This document shows, one piece after another, positions 54,950 to 64,000 of a DNA stretch of 64,000 nt. The notes beneath the pieces are model-generated. The model was not told the DNA's origin. It did no database searches and saw only the letters and a list, made by a program, of their open reading frames with translations. The number at the start of each line of letters is the position of its first letter. Position 1 is the first letter of the stretch. The position numbers were made by a program, and so were the translations under genes. Origin of the DNA: Rana temporaria (Eukaryota; Chordata; Amphibia; Anura; Ranidae); the NCBI RefSeq assembly GCF_905171775.1, contig NC_053490.1, positions 82,534,677 to 82,598,676 on the forward strand, in the 5' to 3' direction.

Positions 54950-55106
54950 ATATTTACAGAGAATAATGCCGGGTGTCTCCCCTTCAAATTTATAGCTAAC
55001 CAATCCTGTCAGGTTGTGGGGGCGGAGTCACAACCCAGTGTGTGTGCTGCCATGAAGATGCGTCAGGAAAGGAAAATTACGGAAAGGTAAGTATACAATT
55101 TTCCAT
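54950..55106 (+). repeat. DIRS right inverted terminal repeat and outer end
   Basis: Carries GAATAATGCCGGGTGTCTCC, CCTGTCAGGTTGTGGGGG and CTGCCATGAAGATGCGTCAG, the inverted counterparts of the left repeat. It ends with GGTAAGTATACAATTTTCCAT. Confidence 0.88.
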
Positions 55107-55580
55107 TGTTTGCCTGTATCCATGTGGGAAAGTGAGTCTAATGAGAGTGGTTTTATAATTATCAATCAGCTGCTGCACCTGCAGGACAGTAATGAGAAAA
55201 GCTGCTGGGCCTGCATCCCTTTAGATGTGATTTCCTACTGGAAGTATCTCACCAAAAATGTATCCTAGTGAAGGTTTCTGGGAAAATTGCAGAGCTGTAG
55301 ATTGAAAAGGAAAGGACATTTTTTATAACATTCAATTATAATATGACTTGTGTCGCAATTGTATATGCTATATTATTTTTTCTTTATTTGCTATTTGCTA
55401 AAAGTAGAATTACCTTTCAAAAGTTTACCCATCCTCTTGTATTTCTCCCAATTTACTAGAGGACGCATATGCACTGTCATATACACTCAGGTACAGAAAT
55501 GATTGACACAACCAATTTTTCTTCTTTTTTCGTAACTTCTTTTTAATCTTATGTATTATAAAACCTTAATAAAAAGAGAT
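55107..55580 (+). other. right part of the split repeat, then unassigned
   Basis: 55108-55270 continues the repeat interrupted by DIRS (GGTTTCTGGGAAAATTGCAG). The rest to the AT tract is unassigned. Confidence 0.45.
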
Positions 55581-55588
55581 TACAATAT

Positions 55589-55757
<169 letters not shown>

Positions 55758-55759
55758 AC

Positions 55760-56089
55760 AAAAACAAAAGCAAGCAATGGCTGACAAAGAATACTTCCAA
55801 CAAAGTCACATCACAGGCAAAGGAACAACAGTTGGCAAAAAGCAAGATAGATGGCAGATAATGGGAAACTGAAAGTCAACTCAGGTTAATACCATAATGA
55901 CAGCACTCTGACAGTGACCCACTGCATGAAGCAGAATGTATACCTGCCGCTTGCGACATCAGATTCATGCTTGAACCTGCCTTCAGGGTCCTGCTTGGGA
56001 CCTGCAAGGGAGGGTCGTTCTACTAACTTCTATGGGTACTAGTACTATTATCTTTAATGAAACTATGGAAATCCTTTATCAATAAATAT
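55760..56089. other. no recognised feature
   Basis: Nothing identified between the AT tract and the next repeat. Confidence 0.3.
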
Positions 56090-57110
56090 TTAACTACTTC
56101 AGCCCTGGAAGGATTTACCCACTTCCTGACCAGGCCATTTTCTGAGATACAGCACTGCGTCGCTTTAACTGACAATTGCGCGGTCGTGGGACGCTGTACC
56201 CAAACAAAATTGATGTCCTTTTTTCCCACAAATAGAGCTTTCTTTTGGTGGTATTTGATCACCTCTGAGTTTTTTTTGCGTTATAAACCAAAAAAAGAGT
56301 GACAATTTAAAAAAAAAAGACAACATTTTTTACTTTCTATTATAAAACATTTTTAAAAAAATGTAAAAAAATAAATACATCATCAGTTTAGGCCGATATG
56401 TATTCTGCTACATATTTTTGGTAAAAAAAAAATCGCAATAAGTGCCTATTGTTTGGTTTGCTCAAAAGTTATCACATCTACAAAATAGGGGAAAGATTTA
56501 TGTAATTTTTATTATTATTATATATTTTTTACTAGTAATGATGGTGGTCAGTGATTTTTAGTGGGACTGTGACATTGCGGTGGACAGATCGGACACCTAA
56601 CTGCCATTTTTTACACTTTTTTGGAAACCAGTGACATTATTTCAGTAACCAGTGCTAAAAATATGCAGTTATTCTACTGATGACATTGGCAGGGAAGGGG
56701 TTAATATTGGGGGCGATCAATGGGTTAAATGTGTTCCCTCACTGTGTGTTCTAATGTATGGGGGGCTGTGTCCCTGGGGAAAAACACAGATCCGTCTTCC
56801 TGCATAGCAGAAAGACAGGATATGTGATCTCCTCTGTCAGAATGGAGATTTGCCTTGTTTACACAGGCAGATTCCCGTTCTGTCACTACGGGGAACGATC
56901 GTGGGTGGCCGGTGGACATCGAGTCCGCCGGACCCACTGATTGGCTCTGCCGCTGGCCAATGGGAGCGCGCGAGCGCCCACAATAGTTACATAGTTAGTC
57001 TGGTTGGAAAAAGATACAGTTCAAACAAAGTGAGTTCCTGAGCTGACATACAGCTACGGCGAGCCACCTTGCTGCAGTATAATGATGGCGGCTGGTCAGG
57101 AAGCGGTTAA
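56090..57110 (+). repeat. TTAA-family abundant repeat, copy E (complete)
   Basis: TTAACTACTTCAGCCC and an inner CCACTTCCTGACCAGGCC open it; GGCTGGTCAGGAAGCGGTTAA closes it. The inner left and right termini are inverted over about 18 bp. A CR1 3'-tail fragment in reverse orientation (TTACATAGTTAGTCTGGTTGG, 56986-57007) sits inside. Non-coding. Confidence 0.8.
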
Positions 57111-57225
57111 ACATGTTAGACTAATATAAAATAAAATAGTAAAATATGGAGGTTGAGTTCACAAATACATTTCATTAGTTGCTGTCCGCACTCATTGAAG
57201 CCTATCCCAATTTTTTAGGAAAACT

Positions 57226-57738
57226 CATACCTCCCAACATTTTGAAAGGGGTAATGAGGGACACCTATTAGCAAAAGTATGTAGGCATAGGACACGCCCC
57301 CTGACACACCCCCTTAAAGTAGAATTATACAAAAATAATGAGTATTTAAATCATACCTCCCAACATGTTGAGATGGGAATGAGGGACACCTACTAACAAA
57401 CATATGTAGGCATAAGACACGCCCCTTGCCACACCCCCTTAAAGAAGATTTAACCCCAAAAAAGTTAATTAAATCCACAAGTGCTTTTTATTTTTTTTAT
57501 TTTTTATACCACTACTATTCCTTTATATTGGCTTTTAAAATGTACAAATGACACAATTTAGAAATTGGATGAAAGGTTTATCACTGGGAAACACTTTTTA
57601 AAAGATAAAAAGTGCATTTTATATACAACTATATGGATCAGACCGAAATGAGGGACACATGAGGACGAAAGAGAGACAGAGGGACATTGCTTCAAATCAG
57701 GGACAGTCCCTTGAAATCAGGGACAGTTGGGAGCTATG
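57226..57738 (+). mobile_element. hAT-type MITE with perfect 8-bp TSD
   Basis: GGAAAACT flanks both sides (57218-57225 and 57739-57746). It begins CATACCTCCCAACATTTTG and ends CAGTTGGGAGCTATG. The left terminal block is duplicated internally at 57353 (CATACCTCCCAACATGTTGA). An incomplete copy lies at 18774-19110. Confidence 0.88.
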
Positions 57739-57798
57739 GGAAAACTGAATTTTTCCATTTCCTGATGCAATTTCTATAGCTCTGGAGAAAAATATATA

Positions 57799-58447
57799 CC
57801 GTATTTATCGCGGTATAACGCGCTCTGGCGTATACCGCGCACCCCCAAAGTGGCCCCCAATCCTGTGGGAAAAAAAGATTTTTTGTTGTTTTGTACTTAC
57901 AGTTTTGATGTCTTGCGCGGCGTCCATCTGCGGCCTCGTCGGGTCCGGCGTCCTTCTGCGGCCTCGTCGGGTGTCCTCTTCGGCGGGTCCGGCGTCCGTC
58001 TTCGGCGGGTCGGGCGTCCATCTTCGGCGGGTCGGGCGTCCATCTTCGGCGGGTCGGGCGTCCATCTTCGGCGGGTCCGGTGTCCATCTTCGGCGGGTCC
58101 GGTGTCCATCTTCGGCGGGTCCGGCGTCCTTCGGCGGCGTCCTCCCGCTCGTTTCCCGCCACGACTTTGAATACTGCGCCCGCATATAGCGAGCGCAGTA
58201 CACTCGTGAATCTTCGGGCAGGCTCGGGCGCCTCTCGCACTGACGTCCTGTACGCTCAGGACGTCAGGACGTCAGTACGAGAGGCGCCGAGACTGGCCGA
58301 AGATTCACGAGTGTACTGCGCTCGCTATATGCGGGCGCAGTATTCAAACTCATGGCGGGAAAGCGGGTATCGGCGTATATCGCGCACCCACGATTTTGCC
58401 CTGATTTTCAGGGCAAAATAGTGCGCGGTATACGCCGATAAATACGG
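57799..58447. mobile_element. palindromic MITE with CCGTATTTATCG termini, TA target
   Basis: Termini CCGTATTTATCGCGG and CGCCGATAAATACGG with TA on both sides. An inner palindrome at 58180-58350 is centred near 58255 (GACGTCCTGTACGCTCAGGACGTC). A 24-bp tandem array (57905-58135) lies in the left half. Related to 51518-52024. Confidence 0.88.
57945..58135. repeat. 24-bp tandem array
   Basis: CGTCCATCTTCGGCGGGTC(G/C)GG units repeat about seven times. Codons read as PPKMDAGPAED-like repeats on the minus strand, an artefact. Confidence 0.9.
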
Positions 58448-58455
58448 TATATGTG

Positions 58456-58456
<1 letters not shown>

Positions 58457-58529
<73 letters not shown>

Positions 58530-58534
58530 AATAG
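58457..58534. repeat. (ATAG)n microsatellite
   Basis: About 19 ATAG units, with ATAA variants at the right. The array resumes at 58837-58852 after the hAT insertion. Confidence 0.96.
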
Positions 58535-58836
58535 CATAGGTGTGCGCAGCCTATGGCATTAGGGTGTGTCAGTGCACCCCAAAGCTCAAAACACACACTA
58601 CTCACAATGTTCATTCAGAAAGGGAAGGGGCTGATAAATACATATTTTCCAGCCCCTTCCCTCACTCATCTTAAAACATCTCCACAGCAACAGCTGGCAG
58701 GAGAGGAGAGGAGGGAAGCCAGAAGTGCTGCAGGAGGGGAGGAGTGGGGAGCCAGGGCAGTAGGGGGAATTTGTGCTGCACAGGGAGATTAGGGTGTGCC
58801 TGGGCACACCCAGCACACCCTGTGCGCACGCCTATG
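58535..58836. mobile_element. hAT-type MITE inserted in the ATAG array
   Basis: It starts CATAGGTGTGCGCAGCC and ends CTGTGCGCACGCCTATG. The flanking 8-mers ATAAATAG and ATAGATAG differ at one position, consistent with an insertion into the microsatellite. Confidence 0.8.
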
Positions 58837-58852
58837 ATAGATAGATAGATTC

Positions 58853-60021
58853 AGTATTTCATGTCTTGTAGAAGAACAATTTTCCAAGTTTAAAAGATGA
58901 TAAACTCTACTTTGGAGAACAAATAGGTTTTGATGAGAAAGGTAAGGAAAGTCTCAGGAAGGTTTTTTTAATTTTTTTCTTCAACTGTATAAATATTTAT
59001 GCTTTGGATTGTTCGGAACATTTGTGCTTTGAAAGTATCTTTAGACTGAAGAGGAAATATAGGAATGTGGTGTCTGCCAGGCGTCAGCGCAGTGCACAAC
59101 AGGCCGCCTTGACTTACAAGACGTTCCTCCTTTGCAGCGATGAACCCCCTGTAGTGTGTGAGAGGTGACACAGCTCAGCACTCTATTATTCATGAATTCT
59201 GGGAAATCACCTGCTATAGAAAGAAAAGCAGTTCTACGGAAGCTGCTATATAGTGTCAGCTAGATTTACAGCCCCTGCTCTTCCCTTGTTACACTTGGCA
59301 ATATTATCGCAACTTTCATATAATGGCTTAATCTGCCTTACTGCATTGGCCTAATTTTCTTCATTCATTTCTATACCATAATATAAAGTGTATATAAACA
59401 CAATATTATATGTTAATATACGGTACTTTTAATAGTCATTTTTTAATATTTCTCAGTCTGCAGCTTTCATTAAAATAATACTTTGCCATGAAGATTCTTC
59501 AGAAACTTCCTATTATAGGGTGCCAACACTGTCCCTGTCTCTTGTTTGTGCTCCTGCATTGTCATCCTGTCACACAGGCTTCCGATAAAAACGACAAATG
59601 GCCTTTTCGATAGATATTACGGGCATGTTCTACTGTTAAAAATATTTAACTAATGTCAGCACTCAACAGTGATGGAATCCACAGGTCTATGTCTGCCAAA
59701 GTTCTAAATAACTGGCACAGAGTCTATTTCTTCAACATAGTGTAGTAGAAAAAATATCCACTCCATTGCAGAATCCTCAGAAAAACTGTAAATCAGGTCT
59801 GTCCAATCTGCGGCCTAAGATGGCTATAAGTACGGTCCAACACAAAATCATAACTTTACTTAAAAATGTTGATTTTTTTTCCTACTACATCCATCAAATA
59901 AGATACTGATGGTTTCGCTTTATTAGAAAACAGTGTCAAATATCGCACTAGTTTTTGTTGCCCTCTTTTATTTTTATAATACAAAATATTACGTTTTTCT
60001 TTTTTTTATTACACAGATACA
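58853..60021. other. no recognised gene
   Basis: AT-rich, without repeats or gene signals that I can recognise. This may be among the least repetitive parts of the window. Confidence 0.35.
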
Positions 60022-60443
60022 TTAAAGGGGTTGTAAAGGCTTGTGGGGGGCAGTTACCGGCCCCTCAGCCCCCCGTTTTACTTATCTGAGCCCCTTCATC
60101 TCCTCTGGGCCCTGCCTCTTGTTTGGATAGATTGATAGCAGCGCAGCCATTGGCTCCTGCTGCTGTCAATTAAATTAAATCCAATCACGCGGGCGCCGCG
60201 GGGTGGGTCTGAGACCGAGTCTATGGATACAAATGCTGGACTCGGGAGCGTGTCAGCAAGGTAACCCCCTCGGGAGAGCGCTTCTCCTAGGGGGTTATCT
60301 AATGCGGAGAAGAGCTGTATGAGCCACCGAGGGACCCCAGAAGAAGATGTTCGGGGCAACTCTGTGCAAAACGAGCTACACAGTGGAGGTAAATATGACA
60401 TGTTTGTTATTTTTAAAAAAACAATCCTTTACAATCACTTTAA
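60022..60443. mobile_element. T2-type MITE (TTAAAGG terminus)
   Basis: It opens TTAAAGGGGTTGTAAAGGC and closes CCTTTACAATCACTTTAA; both ends are TTAA. The opening fits the published Xenopus T2 terminus pattern TTAAAGGRR. Non-coding; the 101-codon minus-strand frame has no domain. Confidence 0.78.
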
Positions 60444-61234
60444 CTATATAAGTGATCGTCATTACCCCACCTCTAGCCATACTCAGAGGAAGAGGTGTGA
60501 TACACCAGCAGGTGGTGCCGTTGCATTGTTTGTCGCGAAACAGAAGTGCAGATGCTGAGCAGCGTAGTGTGGGAGCTGTGGACAAGGCCAACCCCCACTG
60601 AGACTGAGAGAGGCGGCGGGTGACCCGGGAGACTGAGAGTAGCAACAGACAGGGACCATTAGGATCATCAGGAAGGAGGAGCAGGAGTGTCTGAGCACAG
60701 TACCACCCCATAGACTCCAATAGAGGAGGCGGGACCGGGAGACCAAGAGGTGACAGGTGGACCGGGAGAGGTGGAGGGTAAGTGTAACCACGGCCCGGGA
60801 GGGGGGTGTGACTGGCAGACCAGGGAAGCGGCTGGAGCAGTGACAGGCAGGCTAATCGGGGGGAGAATGTAGGTGCAGACAAGCCCTGCACATGTCAGGT
60901 TACTTGGGCAGCTGAGCAGGAGCAGAGCGCACACAACTAGTAAAAAAGACTAAATGACTGTGTGTAGTGGGGACGCTGGCTGAGAAGGCGGGTGGAGACA
61001 AAGAGGTGCAGGCACCAGCAGGCACCAGAGCAGAGTCAAAGGGTGGGGGGTCATCGTCAGCATTCCAACTTTACAAAGAATGCAATAAGAAATGTATAGG
61101 TGCAATCAGGGCAGCTAAGATGTAACACAAAAGGCCCATAGCAGAGGAGAGTAAAAAAAATCCCAAGAAATTAGTATATAAAGGGAGGCCAGTACATATT
61201 GGTCCTATAAAGGATGATGAAGGGTATCTGGGTA
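60444..61234. other. no recognised gene
   Basis: Purine-rich text with GGGAGACTGAGAG-like words (60600-60800). Long minus-strand frames here lack known domains and reflect composition. Confidence 0.35.
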
Positions 61235-62375
61235 CAAAATGGTCATTGTCCTGCTGAAAAGTGAACATCCGCTCCAATCTCAAGTCTTTTGCAGAAAGGT
61301 TTTCTTCTAATGCCGCGTACACACACGACCATTTTTAATGGTCTAGAAAAAACAACGTTTTTTTCAACCCAATTGTTGTTAAGCCTGCCTTGCCTACACA
61401 CGATCGTGAAAAAAAATTCTCTAGCAAAGCCCGGTGACGTACAACACGTACGACGGCACTATAAAGGGGAAGTTCCGTTCGGATGGCGCCACCCTTGGGG
61501 CTGCTTTTGCTGATTTTGAGTTAGTAAAAGTTTGGTGAGAGACGATTCGTGCTTTTCAGTCTTCGTGCTTTTCAGTCTGTTACAGCGTGACGAATGTGCT
61601 ATCTACATTACAAATGCTAGTTTTACCAGAATGAGCGCTCCCGTCTCATAACTTGCTTCTGAGCATGCGTGTTTTTTTTCACGTCGTTATAGTCCACACA
61701 CGACCATTTTTTATGATGTTAAAAACGACAACGTTAAAAACGACGTTAAAAATTAGAGCATGTTCTAAATTTTGAATGCCCATTTTTTACGTCGTGAAAA
61801 ATGCTCTGGAGCCCACACACGATCGTTTAATGACATTAAAAAAAGCGTCATTTTTTTACATCCCAAAAAACGTCATTTTTTTACACCCTGAAAAACGGTC
61901 GTGTGTACGCTGCATCAGATTGCCCTGTATTTGGCTCCATCCATCTTCTCATCAATTTTGACTAGCTTCCCTGTGCCTGCTGAACAAAAGGTATCCCCAC
62001 AACATGATGCTGCCACCACCATGTTTCACAATGGGGATGGTGTGTTCAGGGTGATGTGCAGTGTTAGTTTTCCACCACACATAGCGTTTTGCTTTTAGGC
62101 CAAAAGGTAAAATTTTGGTCTCATCTTACCAGAGCACCTTCTTCCACATGTTTGCTGTGTTCCCCACATGACTTCTCGCAAACTGCAAACCAGAGTTCTT
62201 ATGGCTTTCTTTCAACAATGGCTTTCTTCTTGCCTCTCTTCCATAAAGGCCAGATTTGTGGAGTGCACGACTAATAAATGTTCTGTGTACAGATTCTCAC
62301 ACCTGAGTTGTGGATCTCTGCAGCTGCTCCAGAGTTACCATGGGCCTCTTGGCTGCTTCTCTGATTAATGCTCTT
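61235..62375 (-). pseudogene. Tc1/mariner transposase relic, split by a MITE
   Basis: On the minus strand, conserved Tc1 text is visible: GGTCATTGTCCTGCTGAAAA at 61241-61260, then GCCCTGTATTTGGCTCCATCC at 61922 (transposase GAKYRAI region), CCCCACAACATGATGCTGCC at 61996 (the HHGGxxMxWG region) and GGAGTTACCATGGGCCTCTT-like text near 62330. It matches the relic at 16560-17275 in the opposite direction. Many shifts break it. The MITE at 61311-61914 interrupts the frame at TTTTCTTCTAA|GATTGCC. Confidence 0.88.
61311..61914. mobile_element. MITE of the GTACACACGA group inside Tc1
   Basis: It opens TGCCGCGTACACACACGACC and closes GGTCGTGTGTACGCTGCA. Flanks TAA and TCA, in a CTNAG context, are a degenerate duplication. 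Interior ACACGATCG and AAAAACGAC words are shared with 20809-21334. Confidence 0.85.
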
Positions 62376-62763
62376 CATGCCCGGAGTTCTATCAGAATAC
62401 CGCTACCCATCAAAATGTTTTTCTGCTGATGTCAGTGGGACGTGAGGTGTAGAGGAGAGAGGGGACCCGGCCAGGAGCCGCCGTGAAATATGATAAAGGA
62501 GGATTTCTTTTAATAAAACACAAAGACGGGGCAATGGATAGAGAGAGAGAACGGATCATGTAAATGTGGGAAAGTGGGTTAACAACCACTCTAACCCCAA
62601 AAATAATAACATGTTATTAGGTTTTTACTCCAGAAGTTTATAATGAGTTTGGAAATTCTATTGAAATGCTTAAATAATGCATTACAATTTAACTAAACAA
62701 AACAAAAACAATTCAGATGACTAAAATATGACTAAAACTAAAATGTAATTTTAGTCAAAAGAC
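62376..62763. other. no recognised feature
   Basis: AT-rich spacer between the Tc1 relic and a Harbinger-type MITE. Confidence 0.3.
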
Positions 62764-63297
62764 TGGGGGGCAGATTCACAAAGATCTGCACCTGCGCAGC
62801 GTATCTGAGATACGCTACGCCGCTGTAACTTACTTGGCAAATCTTTGAATCCAGAAAGAATTTGCGCCGTAAGTTACTGCGGCGTAGTAGAATTCAAATG
62901 CGGCGAGTAGGGGGCGTGTTTCATTTAAATGAAGCGGGTCCCCGCGCCGAACGAACTGCACATGCCCCGTCCGTCAAAACTCCCAGGGTGCATTGTCGCA
63001 AGGACGTCATTGGTTTTTGACGTGAACGTAAATGGCGTTCAGCCCCATTCACGGACGACTTACGCAAACAAAATAAAAAATTTCAAATTCGACGCGGGAA
63101 TGCCGGCCATACTTAACATTGCGTACGCCACCAGATAGCAGCTTTAACTATACGCCGAAAAAAAAAAACGAACGGAAACGACGTAAAAGAATGCGACGGC
63201 CACTCGTACGTTCGTGGATCGTCGGAAATAGCTAATTTGCATACGCGACGCGGATTACGACGGGAACGCCACCCAGGGGATAGGGGATGGGGATATT
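62764..63297. mobile_element. Harbinger-type MITE, right end missing
   Basis: The left end reads GGGGGCAGATTCACAAAGATC, with GAGATACGCTACGCCGC and GTACGTTCGTGGATCG words typical of the family. The right terminus is replaced by the TTAA-family repeat from 63298. Confidence 0.75.
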
Positions 63298-63558
63298 TAT
63301 TATAGCAAAAAGTACAAAATATTGTGTTTTTTTTTTTTAAAATTGTCACCCTTTTTTTGTTTATAGCACAAAAAAAAAATCACAGAGATGATCAAATACC
63401 ACCAAAAGAAAGCTCTATTTGTGGAGAAAAAGGACGTCAATTTTGTTTAGGTACAGTGTCGCAGGACCACGCAATTGTCAGTTAAAGCGGCGCAGTGCTG
63501 TATCGCAAAAAATGGCATGGTCATTGGAAAGCCAATTCTTCCGGGACTGAAGTGGTTA
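63298..63558 (-). repeat. TTAA-family abundant repeat, copy F (partial)
   Basis: On the minus strand it shows TTTGATCATCTCTG and AATAGAGCTTTCTTTTGG, and it ends GACTGAAGTGGTTAA. Only the conserved end is present. Confidence 0.75.
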
Positions 63559-64000
63559 ACCGCTTAAGGACCGCCGCACGATCATTTACGTCAACAGAAT
63601 GGCATGGCTGGGCAAATGGGCGTACAGGTACGTCCCATTTACAGTAATTTGCTGACGTGTGGTCGCGCCAGCGCCGCCGGTGGTGTGCTCGCGACCCTGT
63701 TGTGGACTTGATGTCCGCCGGTGTCCCGCGATCGTGTCACAGAGCTGAAGAACGGGGAGCTGTTAGTGTAAACACAACATCTCCCCGTTCTTCCTAGTGA
63801 CATGTCACTGATTGTCTGTTCCCTCTCATCGGGAGCAGTGATCAGTGACGTGTCACTCCCCCTAACAGTTAGAATCACTCCCTAGGACACACTTAACCCC
63901 TTCAGCGCCTCCTACAGGTTAACCCCTTCACTGCCAGTGTAACTTTTACAGTAATCAGTGCATTTTTATAGCACTGTTCGCTGTAAAAATGACAATGGTC
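63555..64000 (+). repeat. second TTAA-flanked repeat, runs off the window
   Basis: It starts TTAACCGCTTAAGGACCGCC, sharing its TTAA with the end of the previous copy. Contains a palindrome of CTCCCCGTTCTT (63754 and 63781), a TTAACCCCTTCA pair near 63890-63930, and AGTAATCAGTGCA. It extends past the window end. Confidence 0.55.

Larger units (their letters stand above)
53044..55106 (+). mobile_element. compact DIRS retrotransposon (recombinase only)
   Basis: Inverted terminal repeats lie at 53044-53155 and about 54950-55106. A tyrosine recombinase gene fills the middle, and an internal complementary region at 54825-54925 matches both outer ends in reverse complement. These are the defining parts of DIRS elements, which integrate through a circular intermediate. 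No gag, reverse transcriptase or RNase H is present, so the element is about one third of normal length. No TSD is seen, as expected for DIRS. Confidence 0.9.

Noticed and set aside
57734..58240. 168-codon proline/arginine-rich frame
   Set aside because: It reads through a 24-bp tandem array and a palindrome inside a MITE; repetition keeps it open.
60376..60934. Overlapping proline/serine-rich minus-strand frames
   Set aside because: The purine-rich composition of the plus strand makes these frames open; no motif or start context supports them.

Overview
The window looks like nuclear DNA from a large, repeat-rich vertebrate genome, most likely a frog (ranid-like). I base this on its content: an L1/Tx1-type LINE, several L2 and CR1 relics, a DIRS retrotransposon, Tc1, PIF/Harbinger and many hAT elements, and TTAA-target MITEs resembling the Xenopus T2 families. 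I cannot name the species from sequence alone. No conventional single-copy host protein gene, rRNA, complete tRNA gene or CRISPR array could be supported. Nearly every recognisable piece is a transposable element or tandem repeat, and many insertions can be placed in order from target-site duplications (TSDs).

Layout. 1-4.7 kb: L1-type element with an intact 1281-codon ORF2. 4.7-6.3 kb: degraded L2 LINE with its (TAA)n tail. 6.4-7.25 kb: an unusual retroposon-like unit with 217-bp inverted arms. 7.25-10.9 kb: mostly unassigned, with a TTCGTA-rich low-complexity block. 10.9-12.7 kb: two palindromic units flanking a 984-bp solo LTR. 13-14.8 kb: TTAA-family repeat split by a MITE, then a CR1 3' end. 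15-19.5 kb: T2-like MITE, minisatellite, Tc1 relic, two hAT MITEs and a Ty3/Gypsy RT scrap. 19.8-25 kb: Harbinger-like MITEs and a minus-strand L2. 25-27.1 kb: TTAA-family repeat and a 0.7-kb minisatellite with higher-order structure. 27.1-29.8 kb: an unidentified relic split by an L2, itself carrying a SINE-like insert and a solo LTR. 29.9-32.9 kb: MITEs including a SPIN-like hAT.

35-43 kb: palindromic T2-like MITE, then a degraded two-gene PIF/Harbinger transposon (Myb-like protein plus DDE transposase), then an L1 3' half interrupted by another MITE. 44-46.2 kb: a hAT unit holding two Harbinger-type MITEs. 46.4-51.3 kb: CR1 endonuclease relic and a 2.97-kb hAT unit filled with nested insertions. 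51.4-52.8 kb: TTAA-family repeat with a palindromic MITE. 53.0-55.1 kb: a compact DIRS element with an intact tyrosine recombinase ORF, inverted terminal repeats and an internal complementary region, but no RT. 55.5-64 kb: a long (AT)n tract, more MITEs, and a Tc1 relic split by a MITE.

The elements relate to each other. The Harbinger at 37-40 kb shares its 12-bp terminus with a 45-kb MITE and more loosely with others, so related transposases probably mobilised them. A second MITE group with GTACACACGA-like termini repeatedly sits in a CTNAG target with TNA duplications. The two proteins with uninterrupted reading frames and recognisable catalytic motifs are the L1-type ORF2p (404-4249) and the DIRS recombinase (53620-54777).
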